This document shows positions 11,615-22,437 of a DNA stretch of 64,000 nt, one piece after another. The position numbers and the translations under genes are program-made. The notes below the pieces were generated by a model. That model was not told the origin of the DNA. It searched no databases and saw nothing but the letters and a program-made list of their open reading frames with translations. How positions within the stretch are numbered: the stretch's first letter is position 1; every line of letters begins with the position of its first letter. The stretch comes from Owenia fusiformis (Eukaryota > Annelida > Polychaeta > Sabellida > Oweniidae), in contig CAIIXF020000012.1 of the NCBI GenBank assembly GCA_903813345.2, positions 25,926,184 through 25,990,183 of the forward strand, read 5' to 3'.

Positions 11615-12189
11615 AAATAAATGATAGAATATTCATATTTATGCCCTTTTTGTAGTATTTCAATGAATTCTGTCATTCACTATTCGTTAAGATTTTGGCA
11701 AAGTTCAAACACATGTTCTTAATTCTCTGATGGACTTGGTAAAAGCTCTCAAATCTGAAATTCAGCACAGGTTGTGTATCAAAACCTTTATTTGTTGTTT
11801 AGAGTTGCATTATGGGTAATATTTTGACCTTTTAAGGAGACACTATACCTCTTTCTGATTAGAGACCATCGCTGTTGAAGACAGAATTGGATCACTTGAT
11901 TTTACTAAAATATTGTTATCTAGAATTCATGTTGTTATTTACTTGATTTGTTTTTTATGTGATGATGTATTTGAAATCAAAACACATTTTTTGTATATTG
12001 TGTACTCTTTGTTATTGTAAATAAGCCATTTTTAGACAGTCCTTCAATATTGGAGGCTATATATATAAATAAATATATATATAAATATAAGTAATATAGC
12101 TTAAGTAAATAATGATGTAATATATATCAAAATGTTTTATGTTGATATGTATGTCCTGGATTATGTGTAAAAGAATGACATGTGTATGA

Positions 12190-13135
12190 ATTAGATTGAT
12201 ATCAGCAATTATCAAAATGATAAATAAGGGATATGTACTGGGAGGTTTTGGATATGGGGTTTATCCAGAGGGAGATATGCATATTTACCCGAGGGACCGC
12301 AGGTAAATAAAAAATTAAGAAATAGTTTTTCAAAATTTTAAAAAATTATTTTTTTTCAATTTTTTTTCAAAGCGGGGAGATATGCCCTTGAGCGGGAGAT
12401 ATGGCGGGAGATATGGAGGTTCTGGATATGGAATCCTCAAAATTAGGATATTTGATATATCTTATAAACTTATTTCCCTAAAACTCTACTGGGCATAGGA
12501 TAAATTATTATAACAGTGTATGATCCAGAGAGGGACAGAATAAATTATGTATATACTGACTGTAGATACATGTGAAACGATTAGTCAAAAACTCTGCATA
12601 TAAGGTTTGGGATGATATTTACTTTGCAAAGATTAGTATTTGTTGCATTAAACCATTGCAAAGTAAAATTAAACTATAAAATCAAACTATGGCAGCCTTA
12701 TGGGCTACGAGCAATACGTACTGCAAAAATCATTAAAAGATGGACAGGAGAATAAAATATTTGCTTATTATAATGGGAATTTATCAAAGATCTGAATATG
12801 TTACTTAACAAAAATTACTGGGGATTGATCGATAGAATCAATAAAATGAGTAATTTTTACCCAAAATTAGCTTTGTTTACTTTTTCAATTATTCACGGAT
12901 TTTTAGCCACCAACAAATATTTGAGTTTATGACAGCTATCAGAATCTGATCTTTGTACCTTTCGTAAATGAGAACCAGAGTTGTAATATGGAATTGATAG
13001 AAGAAAATAAAAACTGGTTACCTGAGAAAGTGACAGGTCTGAATACAACACAGAATAACTGATTTTAAGACCTACCAAAGGAAATCTAAGAACTTATTGA
13101 ATCACTTAAACTTTTATTTGATGCATGAAGGATAT
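12190..13135. other. Spacer between duplication units 1 and 2
   Basis: AT-rich. Contains 'GGGAGATATG' wording at 12,280-12,420, related to the 2,400-3,000 spacer. A 61-codon antisense frame at 12,893-13,078 has no recognisable features. No gene seen. Confidence 0.5.
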
Positions 13136-14098
13136 TCTCGTGACTAAGCCACCAGCCCACTATTCAAAGACCCAAAGCAAACTGAATTAAAACATTTTTA
13201 GAAGTATGTAAAACCAGATAAAACTGCATTGTGAGTGGAATGAATAGTGTTAGTACTAAACAGACTGTTGACAATTACATTCAAATTCTTTTATTGAGAA
13301 AAAAGTCCCCCAATATATGTTGACTATTGCTATGTTGATTTGAACGTAAACTAATGGATGTAAAGGACTGCAATGTCTTCTGGTTGAGTTTTTCTATCAG
13401 TGCACATCGCATAATCAAGACAATAATTAAATGATAAACAATTCAAAAAAATAGAATTAACACTCTGTGCTCGTAGAGGAAGTCTACAGTATAAATAACA
13501 ACAAAGACTCAATACGCTTGCAAAATAACAAATGTAGAGTAAGAGTTTTACAAGAACTACATCCCTTCTTCAGAATATATAAAACATAGGTCTTCTAGTA
13601 TGTAACGAAAATACAGAACAAGAATAAGTGTAAGACATACGAGAATATACATATCCTCACTCACCAGAGAGCAGTTATAACCATGATTTTGCAACGTGGA
13701 AAATTTAGGGTATGTATCACTTTTTACAAATGTATTTATTGAATGGGTGATTTACACAACCAGTTGGTCTTCAATATGCATATATGAGTGATGCAGTCCA
13801 CAAGATTGTATTCAAAATCAGCCCGATTTTAATAATTTTTTCTGTTAAATTTTGAACATCCCAACAGTTTCCAGAAGCTACAAGATTATGAATCACTGGA
13901 CCAGAGTCACTGGAAATGTGCTCACCATTCGAAAGCTTACTTTGTCATATTCGATAATTACAGTAAATCAAACCTAAAGGGACCAACAAATTAGATGCAA
14001 TGCATTTAACTTTAATTATAGTTCACAAAATATTTTCGCAGATTGACAGCATAACCTACATTTTTTGCGATTTGAAATTTCAACCAGGAAGTAAATTT

Positions 14099-15516
14099 AT
14101 CGTATGATCTGTAAAATGAAGCCTTCTGATTGGTCAATTCTTGTGCTGTACCAATCTGTTTTGCTACTGAGATTGTCCGCATTGATCATCTCCGTCGCAA
14201 TACAGAAATATTGGTACGGAGGGGACAATCTCAGTAGCAATACAGCACACTACCCTACCTCGATCGCGCATGCGCGAATCTTTTGGCTTTCAAACATGTC
14301 GCTTTTGAGTATATCGACTGCTTAGTCAAAAGGTTAATACGTTTGGTGCTCGGAGTGAGTCAATATTGCTATTCGCTACACTTCAGTGGTGCAATAGTGA
14401 AGTCCATGTTCCAAGTTATAGGATAGTTGAAGAAATAATGTAAATAATATCGTTTTAAATTTTAAAATATTTGATATGTCATAGTACACGGTACACAGCT
14501 GCAAAAGTTGATCAATACAGGGTACAAGGAATGTAAATTGTTCAATAGTACAGGGAGCGAGAAAGTAAGCTGATTATACAGACATACTATGTCCCGACCT
14601 CATGTACATTTACGTTGCAAACAGTGAAAGTAATGCTAAAAAGGCCGCCTGTTGATGCTTTGAGGTGTCATCAATTGTTATTTAATCCAAATAAAGTAAA
14701 CATTATTTTGTAGATTTAGACACGGGCTTTCAAGTCGTATGCATTTTAGTCATTAAATTAACAAGAACGCTAGATTATACTTGTTACTAGGGTATCAAAT
14801 TGAAATAAAATAACGAAATTAAATATCAACACGTTAATGATAAATGACTATCCGCTATCAGTATTAATGACTATTTGCTACTCAGAATAATTAAAATTGC
14901 CTGAACTACATAATATGAAGAATCTTTCTATAGAACCCCTTGAATGGTCTAATTCACTACCGTCCTAAAAACCCGACCATTCAAAATGTTTTGTTCAAAT
15001 TCACAAAAATACAGTTGACTAACATACTAGAAAACGTATCCACCTATAACACGATGACACGCAGTTTAAACAACAGTTAACTGGGTTTTTTGTTACATAT
15101 CAATGTAACATTTTCGAAGGGACACTTACATGCTCCCTGTACGTTGATAGATTTACTGAAATGTATCGTGTACTGCATTTGGTTTTGCTTCACTGCGCCC
15201 ACTATTATCTATCTTTGCCTATAGTGGTTTTTTGCCAACAATATTCTACACACTCCTTGATGAATCAATTCTATGTCTGGTAGAACACTAGAAATATATG
15301 TAAAATGTATTTTACGTTCAGAAATATGGAATTAAACCCACGTCCTCCATTTGCAACTAAGCTGTACCCTGTTTCCATTTTAAACGTGGTCACGTGGTAG
15401 GGTAGTGTGACAGAGGATCACACGATAAAAACATTCTTCGTCTCGTTCCAATACGGAATTTTTCGAGCAGAATATATCCTGTATTGCACTTAAAATCATT
15501 CAATAACTTAAAAAAA
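14099..15516. mobile_element. 1.4-kb insertion specific to unit 2
   Basis: Unit 1 reads straight through (about 6,198-6,207) where unit 2 carries this block, so the ends are set by comparison. Near the left end a 16-bp inverted pair (CTACTGAGATTGTCC and its complement, about 14,163-14,178 and 14,223-14,238) forms a hairpin. It contains the smaller element at 14,246-15,409. No coding capacity seen. Confidence 0.7.
14246..15409. mobile_element. Non-autonomous DNA element, 14-bp TIR, ACAG duplication
   Basis: CACACTACCCTACC at 14,246-14,259 is perfectly mirrored by GGTAGGGTAGTGTG at 15,396-15,409. Both ends are flanked by ACAG (14,242-14,245 and 15,410-15,413), fitting a 4-bp target duplication. 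At 1,164 bp with no substantial reading frame it would be non-autonomous. The superfamily is not assignable from this alone. Confidence 0.55.
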
Positions 15517-15948
15517 CAAAAACTCTTATTTCAATAGATTTACCTATTGTGAGATAAAATTGCTACAGATTGTAATATGAGAGTATGACACTATATCCTG
15601 CAACTATCATTACATAAAAATTACGAAGTAATGATTTTACGGTTACCAGAGTTAGATGTTTGTGGACCAATGTCCGACCATAAAGCGATTTGTGTACCAC
15701 GTTCAGCATTGGATTCATTACTGAAATATTATTTGATCACTTCATATTACTAGAATCATTCAATATTGAGTATTTTTCGCCATTATTTATGCAATATATA
15801 TATCTTAATCTCAAGATTCAAACATGTTGCTCAGCTCTCTCTGATCGGTGATACGCAAGGTACGTGTACGCAAGGTACGTACTTTTAGTAGAGATGTTGT
15901 AAGTTTTGTGCCACAAAAAGAAGGCAGTAACATACTATGGTGTTTAAA

Positions 15949-16752
15949 CTGCTTCTTTATTCGGTACATTAATATTCCATAAATACCAAATAAAACCAAA
16001 ATTTACCAAACCTTTACCCAATCTATCGAATGTTTTTTTTATTTTATCAAATGTAATAATCTATACAATTTATATTCGCTAAATAGTTTCACTTGTTTTT
16101 TGTATTGGCATTCACATTTGATATTTATACATGCATTTGTGTGATGCAGCGAATCAACTTGTTTTCCTTAACGCACGTATAATTCTATTAATTATTTGTA
16201 CATTCGGTATTTAAATTATTTATATTCGGTGAATACCGAATGCCACATTCGATAAATTTCGTTATTTTTCGATAATTTACGAGACTTTCAGTCACATGAT
16301 ATATTTGTACGATGTAGAATAGCTGCGCGGCCATTTTGCAAATCTCGAAGTCAAGTGGCAAAATATCGAACAACAACGCAAGTTATCGAATATTACTTTA
16401 TTGCATTCGGTAAATAGCAAATTAGCTTTCGGTAAAATGCATTAACTATGTCATTGAAAAATAAACCATTTGGTAAATATAGGCAAACTCATTTCGGTAG
16501 GGTTCAAATAGAAATTCAATACTGTGCATATAATGTGTTACTCTTAAGGAATACCATAACAATTTACGCAAAAATATCATTTAACGAATGAAATATGTAA
16601 TTTAATGCGCATACTATTAAGTGCTTGGCTATTTTGAAAACTTAATTTGCTGTAACAAACATATAAACGTTTTTACCGAATGGAAAAATGATTTAGCGAA
16701 AATAAATGTTTCATATATCGAATATATTTGAATTTAATGAATAAAGAAGCAG
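15949..16752. mobile_element. Candidate AT-rich TIR element in unit 2
   Basis: CTGCTTCTTTATTC (15,949-15,962) is perfectly mirrored at 16,739-16,752. The 804-bp interior is rich in ATTCGGTAAAT and its complement in both orientations. No clear target duplication. It is part of the second block missing from unit 1. Confidence 0.5.
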
Positions 16753-16842
16753 AAATAATGCCATAAAATACAGCCATCTGTATCATATTCCCAAACGTCT
16801 TGATTATTTAATGCTCAGGGGATTTTCGAAATAATATGGGGC

Positions 16843-16992
16843 GAATATTTCATACTATTGAGGTGAATATCTGTTCATTTTAAATGATGCTTACAAGGTG
16901 TATTCCAAGAAGCCCAAAGGCCCATGGGAATACACCTTGAAGGATCGTTTAAAGTGCTTCAGATATTCACCAAAAATAGTATGAAATATCTA
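16843..16992. repeat. ~150-bp imperfect palindrome
   Basis: The left half from 16,843 (ATATTTCATACTATT, then GGTGAATATCTG) is mirrored in order by the right half ending near 16,992. The centre holds AAGGTGTATTCC and its complement around a short loop. A compact fold-back element next to the poly-G repeat of unit 2. Non-coding. Confidence 0.65.
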
Positions 16993-17004
16993 TTTTATCA
17001 ATCA

Positions 17005-17275
17005 TTGCAAGCTTTTGATCGGGGGGGGGGGGGTGCTATCGCCAAAACAATTTCGGTTTTCAGTCAGGGGGGTTGCACTAACAAGTCAAAAATAAGTTTT
17101 ATTTGAATTTTACAAAAATTGATGCAACTTCCTTCAAAATTGAGCTAGAAGCTTCAAATAAAAGCATTTTAAAGCTCCTTTCTTCTTATGGTTTTATTTT
17201 TATTGGTTATGGGGGGATGCACCCATCGCACCCCCTGGCTACGGCTGAGACCATCATAAAAGGCTACGCCTATGA
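17005..17275. mobile_element. Poly-G-bearing repeat element upstream of LRR receptor 2
   Basis: Copy of the block at 6,760-7,030, here with 13 G (17,021-17,033). The interior differs by small deletions. It was carried along by the segmental duplication. Confidence 0.6.
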
Positions 17276-17743
17276 TGTTATCTGGAAATATATATATATA
17301 TCGTTCGAGAAAAATAACATTTACATTAGAAAAGTGAGAATGAGTTGTGTGAAGATTTATATAATGAAAACATTCGAACATTTTAAGCACATTAGGTATA
17401 CATGTAAAATGAAAAACGCAGTTCAGTTGGTTGAAGGACGGTCCAGTCAATATAGCTATTTCTTTCCTTCTTTTATACTTTGTACCCGACTTTACTAAAG
17501 AATGTATCGGTTTTAGAAAAATGTGTCCTAAAGACAGCATTGTTAAAAAGCATGATTTGAGAGCAGGAAGCTTTTATGCCTAAATTAGGATTGTGATAAA
17601 TCGCCAGGCAAATAAGTTCTTCTCAATAATTTTGGGATGATATTGGGAACAAGGGATAAGACAAAATAAAGGACCATGCGACATATGTAAATGAAAAGAT
17701 TCAAATGTTTCGTTCGGCGCAACGCAAAAAACGGGCTAAGAGC

Positions 17744-17962
17744 CGGGCTACACTCGCTCGTAAAACGTTTTAACGCTAAGACGTCTTGGCTATGACTAGG
17801 GTCCTAAAACGTTTTAGCTAAGCGCTCTTAGACGAGAGCTCTTGAGTAAATCTGGATTTACATTACATTTGTCAGAGACATATAAAACAGTCTCTGCATT
17901 TGTAAAACGTTTTAACGCTAAAACGTTTTAGCTAAGACGTCTTAGCGCGCTAGTGTAAAACC
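17744..17962. mobile_element. Palindrome-rich element in LRR receptor 2 promoter region
   Basis: Begins with GGGCTACACTCGC and ends with GCGCGCTAGTGTAAAACC, which are imperfectly inverted. The inside repeats AAAACGTTTTA and AAGACGTCTT palindromes several times. Unit 1 has no counterpart, and the receptor 2 start codon is only about 140 bp downstream, so it may alter expression of that copy. Confidence 0.5.
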
Positions 17963-18103
17963 AACAAACGCTACTGAAGGCATTGGTGATACACATTCTG
18001 TGAAAATGGACCCTACACTACATTTACATGTAGATGCTTATATGAACACTAACATCTTAATAAATGTACAATTAGAGTACCTGAATCACAGACGATGCTA
18101 CTG

Positions 18104-20141
18104 ATGGCGCTGGTAAAATATATATCCTGTGTGCCAGACTAATTTACTCTAATCTCCGTTACAGGCAATACTATCAGTAAAGTTGGTGATATGTATTCTG
18201 TGCCAAACCATGCCAAAATCAGCCGATACTACAGTGCTGGATATGAGACGCGAGCAGTTGACGATACTAACAAAAAACATGTTCGTGAATTACACATCCG
18301 TGACAAATCTACGACTTGATAGAAATCATATGACAGAAATTGAACCTGGTGCATTTTCCGGTTTGAATTCATTGAGATATCTACGTTTGGAAAACAATAA
18401 ACTTACAATTTTGAAATATGGCATATTCAATAATCTGACCTCCCTGAGACTGCTTTCTTTTTATTACAATAAAATAACAGAGATTGAGGATGATGTGTTT
18501 TTAGGTTTGAATTCATTGGAAACTCTAAATTTGGCTTACAATAAACTTACAATTTTGAGAGATGGGATATTCAATAATCTGACCTCCCTGAAAAAGCTCC
18601 ATCTTTCTAAAAATGAAATAACAGAGATTGGGGATGATGTGTTTTCTGGTGTAAAATCATTGCAATATCTATATTTGGGTGGTAATAAGCGTGCTATTTT
18701 GAGAGATGGCATTTTCAATAATCTGACATCCCTGATACTACTCAATCTTAATAATTATGAATTAACAGAGATTAAAGGTGGTGTGTTTTCCGGTTTGAAT
18801 TCATTGCAATATCTACATTTGAATAACAATAAATTAAAAATGTTGAGAGATGGCATATTCAATAATCTTACCTCTCTGATAGGGCTCTATCTTGGTTATA
18901 ATGAAATAACAGAGTTTAAGGGTGATGTGTATTCTGGTTTGAACTCATTGCAACATATAAGTTTGGCTAGCAATAACTTTACAATTTTAAGAGATGGGAT
19001 ATTCATTAATCTAACCTCCCTGGTATGGCTCTATCTTCATATTAATGAAATAAGAGAAATTGAGGATGATGTGTTTTCCGGTTTGAATTCACTGCAAATT
19101 CTACATTTGGGTGACAATAAACTAACAATTTTAAGAGATGGCATATTCAATAATCTGACATCCCTGATACAGCTCAATCTTCATTACAATGAAATAACAG
19201 AAATTGAGGGTGATGTGTTTTCTGGCTTAAATTCTTTGCAATTTCTAAATTTGGGTGGTAATAAACTTACAATTTTGAGAGATGGCATATTCAATGGGCT
19301 GACCTCCATGGTGAAGCTCTTGCTTTATAAAAATGATATTACACAGATTGAGTCAGGATCATTAACGAACCTTTATAATCTTGAATATCTTGATCTTAGA
19401 AACAATGAACTCCAATCAGTACCAAGAGATATATGTAGATACATGCCAAAATTGACAAAATTATACTTGATTGGAAATAACATTTCCACTATAACAACTC
19501 AAAACCTTGATAACATCCAGGCAATAAAGGAGTATTGTGTTGCAACAAATGAATCGATTCAAACAACACAAGAATCGATACAAACAACACAAGAATCAAA
19601 ACTGGTAACACAAGAATCTAGACAAACAACTCAAAAATTAACGCAAACAACACAGGAATCTACCCAGGCAACAAAGTCAACTACCCAAACAAATGAACCA
19701 TTCCCCCTTTCATTTGAGATTGGTTTAGCATGTGGAATTTCAGTGTCTGTTGTGTTTGTCATTATTCTCGTCTCTGTTATCATATGGAGAAGGAAAACGA
19801 ACCAAACTCCTATAAAATCTTCTGTGGAAAATAATCAAGAATATGTAAATGATGCTTTTAGTGATATGGATATTGCAATGAACAGTAATTCTCAAACAAA
19901 TGACACACATATAACTGCTGACAATAACACTTCCGAGTCCACATTAACGTCACCATATGAAATGATCAATACGACTGACTCTGATTATGAAAATACTTAT
20001 CAAACAATTTCAAATGACACAGATTCAAACATCATTCATAATGAGGCAAACCAGGAATATGTTAACCAGGCCATTGTAAATGAAAGCAGTTCACGTGGAA
20101 AATATAATGCGACCGACCAGGATTATGAACATGTGAACTAA
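18104..20141 (+). CDS. LRR transmembrane receptor 2 with ITAM-like tail
   Basis: Two exons: 18,104-18,112 (ATG GCG CTG; an in-frame ATG at 18,095 could also start it) and 18,165-20,141, split by a 52-bp GT-AG intron. The product is 661 residues. Signal peptide, 17 LRRs of 24 residues, about six ExxQxTQ heptads, one membrane span and a 117-residue tail. The stalk, span and tail are nearly identical to receptor 1, while the LRR part is shorter and differs at strand positions. The tail keeps YVN twice and has YEMI-x10-YQTI, again within ITAM spacing, and YEHV at the end. Both copies are open from start to stop, which argues that both are functional. I infer a cell-surface recognition receptor. 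Confidence 0.85.
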
Positions 20142-20574
20142 ACATCAAGACTGATATAGTCCAAGTCAGACCATACTTGTATATAGGGGTTTGAATAGCA
20201 TCAGACATGAGTCAATTTTCTCGGTTGTCTTTACCCAAATCCCCCTTTGCTCTTAGGAATGTTGCGTCTAATTCCATGTCGAGATTAAACTTTCAAACGA
20301 GTTTGCCTACTGTTAGCTGCATTATAAACCATTGCATATCTACATGTACATGTAAGCCACGTTTCTTTGAAACAGGAGGATATCAAAATAATGATATATT
20401 ATGTAACAAGATGATTATATGTATGTATTTGAGATATGCGTACAATTATATAACTTGAAACGATAATGCTAAACAATATGATATCAACAATGAAACGAAT
20501 CTAAAGTTATGAAAGTTAAAGCCGTAAGTGAGCACAGACTTGGCGTTCTTCAAGTCCATTATGTAAGTGCTCAC

Positions 20575-20580
20575 AATAAA
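20575..20580 (+). promoter_or_regulatory. Candidate polyadenylation signal, LRR receptor 2
   Basis: AATAAA in the same context (GCTCACAATAAA) as in unit 1, about 435 bp after the stop codon. Confidence 0.55.
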
Positions 20581-20878
20581 CAAATGTAATGTAAAAATGT
20601 GCTGTTTAATTGTATCATAGACTTTAATAAGGTTTTCATTACTTTAATGCTGACACGTACAGTAGTTTGTATTATTTTCATTGAAGTTTTTCATGTTTGT
20701 ATTATTTTCATCATTGTGATTTGATTTACTTTTATTGCAGTTAGAATTGCTTTTAATGTAGTTTTAGCCTATACTTGTATGCTGTATATGTTATTAATTT
20801 CGGGCTATTTTTGTAACATTTAATTTGAAGTCTCCAGTAATTACTGAATTAATCAATATCAAAACAGAGAATAAATGA

Positions 20879-20986
20879 AAGCCTTGCCCAAGTCGGTATT
20901 TTTTCACTTATCTGATCTTGAATTATTACCGCTGGTCATAATAGAAATCAAGATAACTCAAAGAGACCGACTTGGGCAAGGCTAAA
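20879..20986. mobile_element. Hairpin element in 3' flank, unit 2
   Basis: AGCCTTGCCCAAGTCGGT and its exact reverse complement form 18-bp ends around about 70 bp. Flanks read AATAAATGA on the left (about 20,870) and again on the right (about 20,988), fitting an 8-9-bp target duplication. The same element is present in unit 1, so it predates the duplication. Confidence 0.6.
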
Positions 20987-21641
20987 TAAATGATAGAATA
21001 TTCATATTTATGCCTTTTTTGTAGTATTTCAATGATATCTATCATTCCCTATTCGTTTAGAATTTGGCAAAGTTAAAAGGCCATGTTCTTAATTTTCTAA
21101 TGGACTTTGTAAAAGCTGTCAAATCTGAAATTTATCACAGGTTGATCATCGAAACCTTTGTTTGTTGTTTAGAGCTGCATTATGTGTAATATATTGACAT
21201 TTAAAGGACACAGGGTAGCTCTTTCTGATTAGAGACCTTTACTGTTGAAGACAGAATTAGATCACTTGATTTTACTAAAATATTGTTATCTAGAATGCAT
21301 GTTGTTATTTACAGTACTTGATTTGTTTTTTTTATGTTATGATATATTTGAAATCATTACACATTTTTGTATATTGTGTACTCTTTGCTATTGTAAATAG
21401 GCAATACTTTAGACGGTCCTTCAATATTGGAGGCTATATATCAAATAAATGTATGTAATATAGCGTTAGATAAATAATGATGTAATATAATATATCAAAA
21501 TGTTTTATGTTGGTATGTCTGTCCCGGATTATGTGTAAACGAATGGCATGTATGAATTACATGTAGATTGATATCAATAATTATCGAAATGATAAATTGT
21601 TATAAAATTGTATGTTCCAGAGATGGACAGAATAATTTAGT

Positions 21642-21977
21642 CACTGGTGATCCGCTCGATTACGCTGGTTACCGAAACGGTTCGTAGCTCAGAAGACAAC
21701 AGAATCGTCGATTTAATTCCTCACTTAAGTTACATAAACGGTAGGGGTTAAAAGTGCAGATCTGAACTGTTTTTCGAAATACCGTTTATGTAACTTAAGT
21801 GAGGAATTAAATCGACGATTCCGTTGTCTTCTGAACTATTTGTTCGCAAATGTGTACATCTTCTGTCATGGGAATTCTGCCTACATGTGAAATAAGGAAA
21901 AAAGAAAAATCGTACCTTTGACGTTCCGACATTTTGTTACCGAAACGGTTCCAGCATAATCGAGTGGATCACCAGTG
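21642..21977. mobile_element. 336-bp TIR element with TTAGT target duplication
   Basis: The ends share CACTGGTGATCC and continue as an imperfect 27-bp inverted repeat. TTAGT flanks both sides (21,637-21,641 and 21,978-21,982). The interior contains a nested hairpin: GAAGACAACAGAATCGTCGA near 21,692 is mirrored near 21,812. A truncated relative with the same first 12 bases lies at 36,729. Non-autonomous DNA element. Confidence 0.8.
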
Positions 21978-22401
21978 TTAGTGACTGTAAAACTTAGTAA
22001 GTTTCAAAAGGGCTGTATTTTTGAAAATACTTTGTCGACTGTGGTGCAAGTGAAATTGATACGGTTGTGTATTATTCAATTGTTTTACACAGCGGTATTT
22101 CGCACATACTATTGTACAAGGTATAACTCCGATCTAAGGATCTTAATAATTAAAATCTCCCCCCCCCAAAAAAAAAGCATATACAAAAATGCAGCCTTAG
22201 TCAACTGATCTTTTTCCTGAGTTTTAACAATCTTTCTTTTAATGTGACCTCCTTTCTTTTATCAACTCATTTTGAGATGAAACAACTATATCGGCTTGTC
22301 CAAAAAGCAATTAATTAATTATATTTTTATTTTATTTCAAAGTAATATTTTAATCAATAATTTAATGGTATTCTAGCCCAATCAAAACTACTACCGACAT
22401 C

Positions 22402-22407
22402 TTTATT
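22402..22407 (-). promoter_or_regulatory. Candidate polyadenylation signal, GPATCH3
   Basis: AATAAA on the minus strand, about 31 bp beyond the stop codon at 22,438. Confidence 0.5.
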
Positions 22408-22437
22408 TCACTATATACAGCTAGTTATCTATTATCA

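Larger units (their letters stand above)
4410..12190 (+). repeat. Segmental duplication unit 1 (contains LRR receptor 1)
   Basis: Long collinear similarity to 13,136-21,620: about 4,440-4,510 matches 13,210-13,285, 5,440-6,200 matches 13,370-14,098, 6,207-6,600 matches 15,517-15,856, 6,760-7,100 matches 17,005-17,300, and 7,370-12,190 matches 17,970-21,600. Differences are mainly insertions: a fold-back element in unit 1 (4,514-5,390) and two blocks in unit 2 (14,099-15,516 and 15,857 to about 17,000). Boundaries are approximate. Confidence 0.85.
13136..21620 (+). repeat. Segmental duplication unit 2 (contains LRR receptor 2)
   Basis: Collinear with unit 1 (4,410-12,190), interrupted by about 1.4 kb at 14,099-15,516 and about 1.1 kb at 15,857-17,000 that unit 1 lacks, and by an element at about 17,744-17,962 just upstream of the receptor gene. 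Gene, 3' UTR and 3' flank hairpin are all conserved. Confidence 0.85.

Noticed and set aside
7497-20141. Calling the receptors true VLRs (lamprey-type variable lymphocyte receptors)
   Set aside because: They lack the cysteine-rich LRR N-cap and the VLR C-terminal structure and are complete genes with their own membrane span and tail; only the LRR-module variation is reminiscent.
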